Position numbers and translations under genes: made by a program. The notes under the pieces were generated by a model, which saw only the letters and a list, made by a program, of their open reading frames with translations, was not told where the DNA came from and did not search any database. Below, piece after piece: positions 1 to 5,716 of a stretch of 5,742 nucleotides of DNA; position 1 is the first letter of the stretch, and every line of letters begins with the position of its first letter. The DNA is from Prevotellaceae bacterium (GTDB lineage: Bacteria > Bacteroidota > Bacteroidia > Bacteroidales > UBA932): the NCBI GenBank assembly GCA_031267855.1, contig JAIRYH010000033.1:1-5742 (forward strand), in the 5' to 3' direction.

Positions 1-299
1 AGGTGGCGCGCCAGCCCGTTGCCCGACCCTACGGGCACAATGCCCATGGCCGTAGAGGTGTGCAGCAGCCCGCGCGCTACTTCGTTGATGGTGCCGTCGC
101 CGCCGACCGCCACCACCGCATCCAGTCCCTGCCGGGCAAACCGCCGGGCCTGCTCGCAGCCGTCGCCGGCACAGCGGGTCGCATACAGCAGCGTTTCGAA
201 GCCTGCCGCCTGTCCGAAATGACGGCTGATATGCCGCTCTATTGCGTCCTTATTCCCTGTCCCCGATACGGGGTTGATTATAAAAGCTATTTTTCGCAT
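1..299 (-). CDS. Diacylglycerol kinase-family lipid kinase (YegS/DgkB-like), N-terminal part, cut by the window edge
   Basis: The minus-strand frame opens with ATG at 299-297 and stays open to the window edge, giving 99 complete codons without a stop. The N-terminus reads MRKIAFIINPVSGTGNK, the usual first beta strand and glycine-rich loop of the DAGK catalytic domain. It continues with VAVGGDGTINEVA (residues 63-75, GGDGT nucleotide-binding signature at 66-70) and GIVPVGSGNGLARH (residues 86-99). Members of this family use ATP to phosphorylate diacylglycerol or related lipids at the inner face of the cytoplasmic membrane, and usually have about 290-310 residues, so roughly two thirds is missing. 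The exact lipid substrate cannot be read from this part. The start is secure because the INPVSG motif normally sits within 10 residues of the initiator. The gene is divergent from pepT, and its promoter box ends four bases before the ATG. Confidence 0.94.
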   Translation of the reverse strand, partial: MRKIAFIINPVSGTGNKDAIERHISRHFGQAAGFETLLYATRCAGDGCEQARRFARQGLDAVVAVGGDGTINEVARGLLHTSTAMGIVPVGSGNGLARH

Positions 300-303
300 G
301 TTG

Positions 304-334
304 CAAAAGTACATCTTTTCAGCTTATTTTCAAA
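304..334 (-). promoter_or_regulatory. Bacteroidota-type promoter for the lipid kinase gene
   Basis: Read on the minus strand, TTTG (331-334) is followed by exactly 19 bases and then TACTTTTG (304-311). This matches the known Bacteroidota housekeeping sigma consensus TTTG-N19-21-TAnnTTTG at every fixed position. The box ends only four bases before the kinase ATG at 299. Start points in this phylum usually fall several bases after the -7 box, so the transcript would begin at or next to the start codon. Confidence 0.72.
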
Positions 335-342
335 TTTATTTT

Positions 343-350
343 TACCTTTG
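343..350 (+). promoter_or_regulatory. Probable -7 box for pepT
   Basis: TACCTTTG matches TAnnTTTG on the plus strand in the AT-rich gap between the divergent genes. The expected -33 TTTG is not present at the right distance; the nearest is TTTC at 317-320, spaced 22 bases, so the promoter looks weaker than its minus-strand partner. If used, transcription would start near 355-358 and give a leader of about 65 bases before the pepT ATG at 421. It lies next to the -33 element of the divergent promoter, so the two may compete for polymerase. Confidence 0.45.
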
Positions 351-420
351 CCGGGCAATATATAATGATTTTCTTCCATGGCTGCATTATTCCTTAAACA
401 ATTATCCCTGTTTTCCTGAT

Positions 421-1647
421 ATGAGAATAGAAACTGCCGCGGTTCTGGAACGGTTCGTCCGTTATGCAAGGTTTAATACACAGTCGGATCCTGCTTCCGG
501 GTCGTGTCCCAGCACGCCTTCCCAGCGGGCGTTTGCGGGACTGCTCGCCGCCGAATTGCGCGAGATGGGGGCTGCCGACGTGCTGCCGGACGACAACGGC
601 TATGTGATGGCTACCATTCCGGCTACCGCCGGCGAACCGGCGCCCGTTATCGGATTGATCGCGCACATGGACACTTCGCCGGATTGTAGCGGGGACAATG
701 TGCGGCCGCAGGTTGTGGCGTGCTACGACGGCGGCGATATTGTGCTGAACCGCGCGAAAAACATAGTGCTGCGCACTGCCGAGTTTCCGGAAATGAAACA
801 GTATGCCGGACAGACGGTCGTAACGACCGACGGCACCACGCTGCTCGGCGCCGACGACAAGGCGGGCATTGCCGCCATCATGAGCGCCGCCGCCTGCCTG
901 CTGTCGCACGACGATTTTCCGCATGGCGCCGTCCGCATCGGCTTCACCCCCGACGAGGAAATCGGGCGGGGCGCCGATCGATTCGACGTCCGGAAATTCG
1001 GCGCCGACTTTGCCTGCACCGTCGACGGCGGCCGGCTGGGCGAACTGGAATACGAGAACTTTAATGCCGCCGAAGCGCTGGTGCGCGTGGCGGGCAATTG
1101 TATTCATCCCGGTTATGCCAAGGGAAAAATGATTAATGCACTGAATGTGGCTGCCGCTTTTCATGCGGCATTGCCGGCCGGCGAACGTCCCGAAACAACC
1201 GAAGGGCGCGACGGCTTCTTTCATCTCGCCCGCCTGCAGGGCACGGAAGAGCAGGCATCCCTGCATTATATCATACGTGATTTCGACCGTGCACGGTTTG
1301 AACGGCGGAAGGCGCTTCTTGAAAAAACAGCAGGCGAACTCAATGAAGCGTATCGTGCAGCGGTTGTCGGTGTGACGCTTCACGACCAGTATTACAATAT
1401 GCGCGAAAAAATCCTGCCGCACTTTTACATTGTGGAAAAAATAATAGACGCCATGAGAAAAGCGGGTGTGGCGCCGGTCATCACCGCAGCCCGCGGCGGC
1501 ACCGACGGCGCACGGCTTTCCTTTATGGGATTGCCCTGTCCGAATATTTTTGCCGGAGGACATAATCCGCACGGGAAATATGAATTTCTGCCCGTCGAAA
1601 GTACGCGAAAGGCAGCGGAGGTGATTTTGCAGCTGGTGAAGCGCTGA
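421..1647 (+). CDS. pepT: Tripeptidase T (peptidase T, M20B family zinc aminopeptidase)
   Basis: This is a cytoplasmic dizinc aminopeptidase that removes the N-terminal residue from tripeptides, part of the final breakdown of imported or recycled peptides. The 408 residues equal the usual PepT length. Visible M20 landmarks are AHMDTSPD (metal ligand His82 and Asp84), GADDKAG (bridging Asp145), PDEEIGRG (catalytic-base Glu179 and ligand Glu180), the TVDGG aspartate (Asp202) and GGHNPHGKYE (ligand His381). The dimerisation/lid region lies between about residues 208 and 320, and ARGGTDGARL (357-366) is the conserved substrate-pocket segment. All expected metal and catalytic residues are present, so the enzyme should be active. 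ATG 421 is chosen because MRIETAAVLERFVRYA aligns with the family's N-terminus. Upstream in-frame ATGs at 274 and 298 would lie in or touch the divergent kinase gene and precede the promoter box. It is probably transcribed alone or with the methyltransferase gene 122 bases downstream. Confidence 0.96.
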   Translation: MRIETAAVLERFVRYARFNTQSDPASGSCPSTPSQRAFAGLLAAELREMGAADVLPDDNGYVMATIPATAGEPAPVIGLIAHMDTSPDCSGDNVRPQVVACYDGGDIVLNRAKNIVLRTAEFPEMKQYAGQTVVTTDGTTLLGADDKAGIAAIMSAAACLLSHDDFPHGAVRIGFTPDEEIGRGADRFDVRKFGADFACTVDGGRLGELEYENFNAAEALVRVAGNCIHPGYAKGKMINALNVAAAFHAALPAGERPETTEGRDGFFHLARLQGTEEQASLHYIIRDFDRARFERRKALLEKTAGELNEAYRAAVVGVTLHDQYYNMREKILPHFYIVEKIIDAMRKAGVAPVITAARGGTDGARLSFMGLPCPNIFAGGHNPHGKYEFLPVESTRKAAEVILQLVKR

Positions 1648-1648
1648 G

Positions 1649-1677
1649 CGGGCGCCATAGCCGCACCGCAGCGCCCG
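1649..1677 (+). terminator. Possible hairpin after pepT (weak terminator candidate)
   Basis: CGGGCGC (1649-1655) and GCGCCCG (1671-1677) form a perfect 7-base-pair GC stem with a 15-base loop, starting two bases after the pepT stop codon. No T-run follows, so it is not a classical intrinsic terminator; it could slow exonuclease decay or be a chance pairing in GC-rich DNA. The rest of the 122-base gap to the next gene shows no consensus promoter, so read-through into the methyltransferase gene is plausible. Confidence 0.3.
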
Positions 1678-1769
1678 TGTCCTGCCGGCATGTATTCCGC
1701 TTCAAACCGTAATAGACGGGTCGAATAACAGCAGCATTCCTCATTTTACGAAAATCAGTCATCATAGCC

Positions 1770-2543
1770 ATGAAAAAAATTGAAACTTACCGACCGAATA
1801 ACCCGGAACAGGCAACCGTGTGCCGCCCCGGTAAACTGTACTTGATTCCCGCGCCCATTGGCGCCGGCGCCGTGGACGACGTGATCCCGCAGGGTACGCT
1901 GGCGGTTTTGCGCCGTTTGACGTATTTTGTGGTGGAAGAACTGCGGACGGCACGGCGGTATTTGAGCAAGGCCGGCGTCGCTGCGCCCATTGATACGCTT
2001 ACGTTTTTTACGCTCAATGAGCATACCGCGCCGGAAGCCGTTGCGCCTTTTTTGCAACCGGCGCTGGAGGGCAATGATATCGGATTGTTGAGCGAAGCCG
2101 GCGTTCCGGCAGTGGCAGACCCCGGCGCTGTGCTGGTGCGGCTGGCGCACGCGAAGAGCGTGGAGGTAGTGCCGCTGGTCGGTCCGTCGTCCCTGCTGCT
2201 GGCATTGATGGCGTCGGGGCTGAACGGGCAGTCGTTTGCTTTTGCGGGTTATTTGCCGGTGAAACCGCACGAGCGGCAGCAGCGGATCAAGCATCTCGAA
2301 CGCCTTTCGGCAAGCGGCAACCAGACACAGCTGTTTATCGAAACGCCTTACCGCAACCTGTCTTTATTTGCCGCTATCCTGGAATCAGCGGCGCCCGGCA
2401 CCCTGGTATGCGTGGCGGCGAACCTCACGCAACCCGATGCGTTTGTTCACACGGCATCCGTCGCGGAATGGAAAGCGGCGGCTGTGCCGGATATTCATAA
2501 AAAACCCTGTATTTTTCTACTGCTTGCGTCCAATGCCTTCTAA
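1770..2543 (+). CDS. SAM-dependent methyltransferase, tetrapyrrole methylase/RsmI-like superfamily (Bacteroidota type)
   Basis: The 257-residue protein has the class III methyltransferase fold signature: GKLYLIPAPIG (21-31, first strand and loop of the SAM domain), NEHT (83-86), IGLLSEAGVPAVADPG (104-119, the counterpart of the RsmI segment with SDAGTP and DPG), VVPLVGPSSLLLALMASGL (133-151, counterpart of the PGPSA loop), GYLPVK (160-165) and FIETPYRN (189-196, counterpart of the YESPHR motif). RsmI 2'-O-methylates C1402 of 16S rRNA. This branch is a recognisable, diverged Bacteroidota relative usually annotated only as a SAM-dependent methyltransferase, so the substrate is uncertain. About 22 residues precede the conserved start. 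A GTG at Val17 is an alternative initiator, but ATG 1770 is the only ATG before the conserved domain. No promoter consensus is visible in the 122 bases upstream. The 3' end overlaps the converging lipoprotein gene by 27 bases. Confidence 0.92.
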   Translation: MKKIETYRPNNPEQATVCRPGKLYLIPAPIGAGAVDDVIPQGTLAVLRRLTYFVVEELRTARRYLSKAGVAAPIDTLTFFTLNEHTAPEAVAPFLQPALEGNDIGLLSEAGVPAVADPGAVLVRLAHAKSVEVVPLVGPSSLLLALMASGLNGQSFAFAGYLPVKPHERQQRIKHLERLSASGNQTQLFIETPYRNLSLFAAILESAAPGTLVCVAANLTQPDAFVHTASVAEWKAAAVPDIHKKPCIFLLLASNAF

Positions 2544-3524
2544 CTTTATGTAGAAGCATAATGGTTCGTAAGCCGGTATTTGCCCCGATCCGGCTGCCTT
2601 ATAGCCATGATCCGATGCGAAGAAAGTAACGGCTTCGCCGCCGGGTTTCATTCGCTGAAGGGCATATTTGAAGCCGTCGACCACATCCATGGTTCCTTCG
2701 GCGGTTCCGGAATCGTCTGTGTCGGTTGCTTCCTGATAAACCACCGAAAGGACGGTATAGGTTTGGGTATTGTCGTAAATCTTGTGGTAACTGGCGCTGT
2801 CGGCAATGTTGGTGTCAAAGACGAAACGGTCGAGCAGGTAGCCGACATAACGTACCTTGAGCGTATCGCCGATATTGGCTACCGAATCCGAAGCGGCGCC
2901 CTGCTCCAGGTCTTTGTAATACCAGTTTGCTTTCAGGGTATCCATTCCGCCGTAATATTGCCCGCTGAAGTCGCGCAGCCTGTCGGTTTCAAACTGCCGG
3001 ATGTCGGGCACTACACGCAACAGCTCAATATCAACGACGGTGGGGGTAGTGTATTGCCGCGTATCGGAAGCTCCGGTAGAAAGCCACGACGGCACCAGGA
3101 TGCGTATTTTTTCCCCTTCTCTCATCATGTGCAGCGCTTCTTCCAGTCCGTTTGTCAGTATATACCTGCCGACGCCCCACAGTTTCGGCCCATAATACGT
3201 GCCGTATGAAAAAGTGCCCAGCTGCTTTGCCACACTGCTTTCGTTGTATTGGGAGGTAATGATATTACCCTTTAAATCGTACATCGTATAATTTACGTAA
3301 ACAAAATCGGTATCGGCAGGCATGGCGCCGGTTGCCAGCCGTCCGTCGGGAAACCGGAAGTAAAGCCCGGAGGCGGTCGAGTCGTAGAATGTGCCTGCGC
3401 GCGCCTGTATTTCCACATAGGCGCTCAAATACTGCCTTTCCGCATCGTCCGCATTTTCCTCAATGCTCCTGGCACAGCCAAAAATTATAGCCGCCAAAGA
3501 AAAAAATAAAAAGTACTTGCTCAT
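2517..3524 (-). CDS. Lipoprotein with two FKBP-type peptidyl-prolyl isomerase-like domains
   Basis: This 335-residue protein begins with a lipoprotein signal (MSKYFLFFSLAAIIFGC), with Cys17 as the expected lipidated residue; the lipobox has an unusual Phe at -2. It is therefore expected to be anchored in the periplasm or outer membrane. Two FKBP-like repeats follow. Domain 1 (about 70-171) has the strand VYVNYTMYDLKGNII and the helix/loop NGLEEALHMMREGEKIRILVPS, but the usual Phe-Asp pair and the Ala-Tyr-Gly segment are not recognisable. Domain 2 (about 217-331) keeps GDTLKVRYVGYLLD, FDTN (236-239), DGFKYALQRMKPGGEA and SDHGYKAAGSGQIPAYEPL. It contains an acidic insert (about residues 263-280, rich in Asp, Thr and Gly) in the middle. 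The likely role is a cell-envelope prolyl isomerase or folding chaperone; activity is inferred. It is the last gene of the nrnA unit, starts 3 bases after the preceding stop and overlaps the converging methyltransferase gene by 27 bases. Confidence 0.9.
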   Translation of the reverse strand: MSKYFLFFSLAAIIFGCARSIEENADDAERQYLSAYVEIQARAGTFYDSTASGLYFRFPDGRLATGAMPADTDFVYVNYTMYDLKGNIITSQYNESSVAKQLGTFSYGTYYGPKLWGVGRYILTNGLEEALHMMREGEKIRILVPSWLSTGASDTRQYTTPTVVDIELLRVVPDIRQFETDRLRDFSGQYYGGMDTLKANWYYKDLEQGAASDSVANIGDTLKVRYVGYLLDRFVFDTNIADSASYHKIYDNTQTYTVLSVVYQEATDTDDSGTAEGTMDVVDGFKYALQRMKPGGEAVTFFASDHGYKAAGSGQIPAYEPLCFYIKLEGIGRKQ

Positions 3525-3543
3525 TGTTTATTTGTTTATTTGT
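3525..3543. repeat. Short tandem repeat, 8-base unit, at the junction of two FKBP lipoprotein genes
   Basis: The plus strand reads two perfect copies of TGTTTATT (3525-3532 and 3533-3540) plus three further bases of the same period. It covers the last codons and TAA stop of the upstream lipoprotein gene and the 3-base gap before the next ATG. The AT-rich unit may be only a product of the Ile-Gln-Ile-Asn-Lys codons. Loss of one unit would remove the stop and change the frame. Confidence 0.5.
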
Positions 3544-4046
3544 ATCATTTCTATTTCAAACAGCAAGGCCGACAAAGGCGGCACCAGGCCTACCGTTACA
3601 TTCCCGAATCCCTGTGCCGCCGGGAAAATCAACTCCGCCTTTTCACCGGTTTTCATTCCTGTCAAACCGTTGTCCAGGCCGGGAATATAATGCCCTGCAC
3701 CGACTACGCCGATGCCGCCGTCGGTCTTGAGCCCCAATGTGTCTGCCTTGAATCCCAGCGTATCCCTGTTGGTGTCGAACACCATGCCTTTTCCATTCGA
3801 GAACACGTATGCAATGTAATAAAACCTGACCGAGTCGCCGGCTGCGGCTTCCGGCGCGCTGCCGGGCATTCTGATCAGGCGGTACGAACCGTTGTTGGCG
3901 ACCATCCTGACGGATGTGTCGGCAGCCATCTGCGCCGAGATATAATTGTTGATAGCCTGTTCCTGATTCGACACCGCCAGGCGTTCTACTTCCGATGTGC
4001 AAGCGACGAGGGAAGATAAAACAAGTATGATAACTGATTTTTTCAT
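3528..4046 (-). CDS. Single-domain FKBP-type peptidyl-prolyl isomerase lipoprotein
   Basis: This is a 172-residue envelope lipoprotein. The signal MKKSVIILVLSSLVAC has a classical LVAC lipobox with Cys16 as the lipidation site. After a helical linker (about 20-60), one complete FKBP domain runs from about 69 to 170: GDSVRFYYIAYVFSNGKG, VFDTN (89-93, containing the Phe-Asp pair of the active site), GHYIPGLDNGLTGMKTGEKAE (118-138), PAAQGFGN (142-149, in place of the usual Ala-Tyr-Gly) and VPPLSALLFEIEMIQI (155-170). Most FKBP12 pocket positions are recognisable. The bottom-of-pocket Trp is replaced by a leucine (GLDNGL), as in many bacterial FKBPs. It is expected to catalyse proline cis-trans isomerisation or assist folding of exported proteins. 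The ATG overlaps the preceding stop codon in ATGA, a strong sign of translational coupling, and the next gene begins 3 bases after its stop. Confidence 0.93.
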   Translation of the reverse strand: MKKSVIILVLSSLVACTSEVERLAVSNQEQAINNYISAQMAADTSVRMVANNGSYRLIRMPGSAPEAAAGDSVRFYYIAYVFSNGKGMVFDTNRDTLGFKADTLGLKTDGGIGVVGAGHYIPGLDNGLTGMKTGEKAELIFPAAQGFGNVTVGLVPPLSALLFEIEMIQINK

Positions 4047-4567
4047 TGTACTTCCAATACTTCTATATCGTACTCCAAAATGCTTCGCTGCGGGATCTGA
4101 CGCCCGTCGCCATAAAGACCGTAAGCCATCGCCGGCGGGAAAATATAACGCGCCAGCGTACCTTTTTTCAGCGATTTCGCCACCTGGTGCAGGCCCGGAA
4201 TTGCGGTGGTTTTACCCGGTACAAACGTCAGTACGCTGTCTTTATAGCACACTGTGCCGTTAAGCAACCGGACGGTCATGCGCAAAGTCAGCATCAAGCC
4301 GTCCACCGCCGGCTGTCCGGCGCCCTGTTTGGTAATCATGCCGTAGTAACCGTCGGCAAACCGCTGCATGGGTAACTGCCTTTCCTTAATATACGTTTCA
4401 ATTTGTTCCATATCTTTTTCCACCATCCTGCGGTTAACATCAATCATGGCGTCCCTGTCCGGCCGGCTTGCTTCAACGGGCTTTAAGCCGTTGCGCGACG
4501 GGTTTTGGTGACAGGCGCCAAAACTGCAGACGAATAAAAAAAATATTTTACACAGCGGCAAGTTCAT
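4043..4567 (-). CDS. GldI-like FKBP-type peptidyl-prolyl isomerase lipoprotein
   Basis: This is a 174-residue lipoprotein with a hydrophobic signal (KIFFLFVCSFGAC, Cys19 lipidated). A charged helical segment (about 36-66, DRDAMIDVNRRMVEKDMEQI) is followed by a short FKBP domain (about 70-174). Visible landmarks are DGYYGMI (72-78), LTLRMTVRLLNGTVCY (93-108), IPGLHQVAKSLKKGTLARYI (123-142), PPAMAYGLYGDG (144-155, with the conserved Ala-Tyr-Gly) and IPQRSILEYDIEVLEV (158-173). The AYG-YGD arrangement and short length resemble GldI, the FKBP lipoprotein needed for gliding in Flavobacterium. Bacteroidales homologs exist in non-gliding species, so a general envelope-folding role is more likely than motility; no other gld gene is in view. 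The Phe-Asp pair after strand 2 is replaced (VCYKDS). The start overlaps the end of nrnA by 20 bases. No other ATG gives a signal peptide. Confidence 0.9.
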   Translation of the reverse strand: MNLPLCKIFFLFVCSFGACHQNPSRNGLKPVEASRPDRDAMIDVNRRMVEKDMEQIETYIKERQLPMQRFADGYYGMITKQGAGQPAVDGLMLTLRMTVRLLNGTVCYKDSVLTFVPGKTTAIPGLHQVAKSLKKGTLARYIFPPAMAYGLYGDGRQIPQRSILEYDIEVLEVQ

Positions 4568-5579
4568 CTTTGTAAGGTGCTATGGACTGGATAAATTTAG
4601 CAATCGTTTCCGAAACCGTCTGCCGGGAGATACCGCCCGCCGCGTTGAGATGCCCGCCGCCTTCAAAATGTTTCCGGGCAAACTCATTGGCCGAAAATTT
4701 GCCGCGCGAACGGAAAGAGATACGAATATTATCCTGGTTTTCCGACAGGAAAATAGAAAAAACAATGTCTTTAATATGCAGCGGATAGTTCACAAATCCT
4801 TCCGTGTCGCCGGGCTGGAAATGGAACGAGGCTATTTCTTCTTTCGTCAGTGCAATATACGCCGTACGGTATTCCGGCAATACCACCATTTTCCCCAATG
4901 CATATCCCAGCAGCCGCATGCGGTCATACGAATAGCTGTTGTACACGGCATTGTACACCTTGTCTTTATCGATGCCGTACTGAAGCAGTTCCGCAACGAT
5001 GTGGAAAATTTCAGGGTGCGAACAGTTATGCCTGAAACCGTTCGTGTCAGTCATAATGCCGGTGTAAATGGCTTCGGCTATCGTTATATTTAAACGCGGC
5101 AACAAGCCCAAATCCTTGACAAGATGATACAGCGTTTCCGCAGAGGAACAGGTGTCGGGGGCTGAAAATGCAATGGTGAAATCTTTCAGTTCCGGTTGCA
5201 GGTGGTGGTCGATCATCACGCGCGGCGCAGGCAGGGTATCAATGAATTTACCCAGTGCATCCATCCGCAAGAGGGCGTTCAAGTCAACGCAAAATATGAC
5301 ATCGGCTTCGGATAATAATTGTTTCGGCAGGGCATGTCCGTGTTTATAAATCAAAATATCTTTCACACCGTCCATCCAGTGTAAAAATTCGGGGAAAGGA
5401 TTCGGCACGATAACGGTTGTGTCTATGTCCAGCATTTTGAGCACTTGCGCTAATGCGAGGCTCGTGCCGATAGCGTCGCCGTCGGGATTATGATGCGTAA
5501 CCACCACCGCGCGTTTGACGGTTTGCAGCAACGCACGAAATTTTGTTATACTTTCCGGCTCAAAATAAGACTCAGGCAT
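4548..5579 (-). CDS. nrnA: DHH/DHHA1 phosphoesterase, NrnA-like (oligoribonuclease / pAp phosphatase)
   Basis: NrnA enzymes are cytoplasmic, metal-dependent phosphoesterases that degrade 2-5-nucleotide RNAs and, in several species, dephosphorylate 3'-phosphoadenosine 5'-phosphate; some relatives cleave linear products of cyclic dinucleotides. With the chosen start the protein has 343 residues, normal for the family. The DHH domain shows THHNPDGDAIGTSLAL (28-43, motif I), FCVDLN (96-101, motif II), IDHH (123-126, the name-giving motif III) and TGIMTDTNGFRHN (173-185, motif IV). The DHHA1 domain ends with SFRSRGKFSANEFA and GGGHLNAAGG (307-316), the substrate-binding glycine loop. All metal ligands are visible. 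ATG 5579 is preferred over the upstream in-frame ATG at 5663 because the extra 28 residues are atypical and would begin upstream of the promoter box at 5610-5617. It is the first gene of the FKBP unit and overlaps the next gene by 20 bases. Confidence 0.94.
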   Translation of the reverse strand: MPESYFEPESITKFRALLQTVKRAVVVTHHNPDGDAIGTSLALAQVLKMLDIDTTVIVPNPFPEFLHWMDGVKDILIYKHGHALPKQLLSEADVIFCVDLNALLRMDALGKFIDTLPAPRVMIDHHLQPELKDFTIAFSAPDTCSSAETLYHLVKDLGLLPRLNITIAEAIYTGIMTDTNGFRHNCSHPEIFHIVAELLQYGIDKDKVYNAVYNSYSYDRMRLLGYALGKMVVLPEYRTAYIALTKEEIASFHFQPGDTEGFVNYPLHIKDIVFSIFLSENQDNIRISFRSRGKFSANEFARKHFEGGGHLNAAGGISRQTVSETIAKFIQSIAPYKDELAAV

Positions 5580-5609
5580 TATAAGCGGTGTTCTAAAATT
5601 AGTGACTGA

Positions 5610-5617
5610 CAAAGGTA
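5610..5617 (-). promoter_or_regulatory. Probable -7 box of the nrnA-FKBP operon
   Basis: The minus strand carries TACCTTTG, matching TAnnTTTG, 30 bases before the nrnA ATG. Transcription would begin around 5602-5605 and leave a leader of about 25 bases. No TTTG occurs at the 19-21-base distance upstream; that region is instead a run of T and AT repeats (5618-5632), so the -33 element is poor. No other consensus promoter was noticed at the junctions further down this strand, so this box probably serves all four genes. Confidence 0.55.
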
Positions 5618-5685
5618 CAAAAAAAATATATATGCGTTGTGCATTATGAAAGAGGGGGTGCAAAGATTTGCCATTGGAAATAAAA

Positions 5686-5716
5686 TTTGCAGATAAAAAA
5701 TAAAGTAATATATTTG
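5686..5716 (+). promoter_or_regulatory. Consensus Bacteroidota promoter for a gene beyond the right edge
   Basis: On the plus strand, TTTG (5686-5689), 19 bases and TATATTTG (5709-5716) match the phylum's consensus exactly, within AT-rich intergenic DNA. Transcription would begin near 5722-5724, so the last 20 bases of the window would be 5' leader of an unseen rightward gene, divergent from nrnA. Both promoter elements sit in the same 8-base word ATTTGCAG (5685-5692 and 5712-5719). Confidence 0.65.

Noticed and set aside
274..420. 49-residue N-terminal extension of PepT from the ATG at 274
   Set aside because: It would overlap the divergent kinase gene and its promoter; the extension is AT-driven (Phe, Tyr, Ile) and the family starts at the ATG at 421.
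394..1572. Long minus-strand open frame (392 codons) antisense to pepT
   Set aside because: It lies entirely opposite a protein with all PepT motifs, shows no recognisable domain and is rich in His, Arg, Gly and Cys, as expected from the complement of GC-rich codons.
1755..2294. Minus-strand open frame of 179 codons opposite the methyltransferase gene
   Set aside because: The plus strand encodes clear methyltransferase motifs; this frame is Arg/Gln/His rich without a recognisable domain.
2499..2505. T-run on the minus strand just after the FKBP stop, considered as an intrinsic terminator
   Set aside because: No stable hairpin precedes it, and the bases are coding sequence (Lys codons) of the methyltransferase.
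2571..2595. Inverted repeat AGCCGG/CCGGCT after the methyltransferase stop, considered as a terminator
   Set aside because: The stem is only 6 base pairs with a 13-base loop, no T-run follows, and it lies inside the converging FKBP coding region.
2580..3209. Plus-strand open frame of 209 codons opposite the two-domain FKBP gene
   Set aside because: Shadow frame: the minus strand carries a signal peptide and FKBP motifs here, while this frame has no recognisable motif or promoter.
3540..4019. Plus-strand open frame of 159 codons opposite the second FKBP gene
   Set aside because: Composition typical of an antisense shadow (Cys, Arg, His, Gln rich), and it lies opposite a convincing FKBP lipoprotein.
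5580..5663. 28-residue N-terminal extension of NrnA from the ATG at 5663
   Set aside because: The TACCTTTG box at 5610-5617 falls inside it, and the family normally starts close to the sequence following the ATG at 5579.
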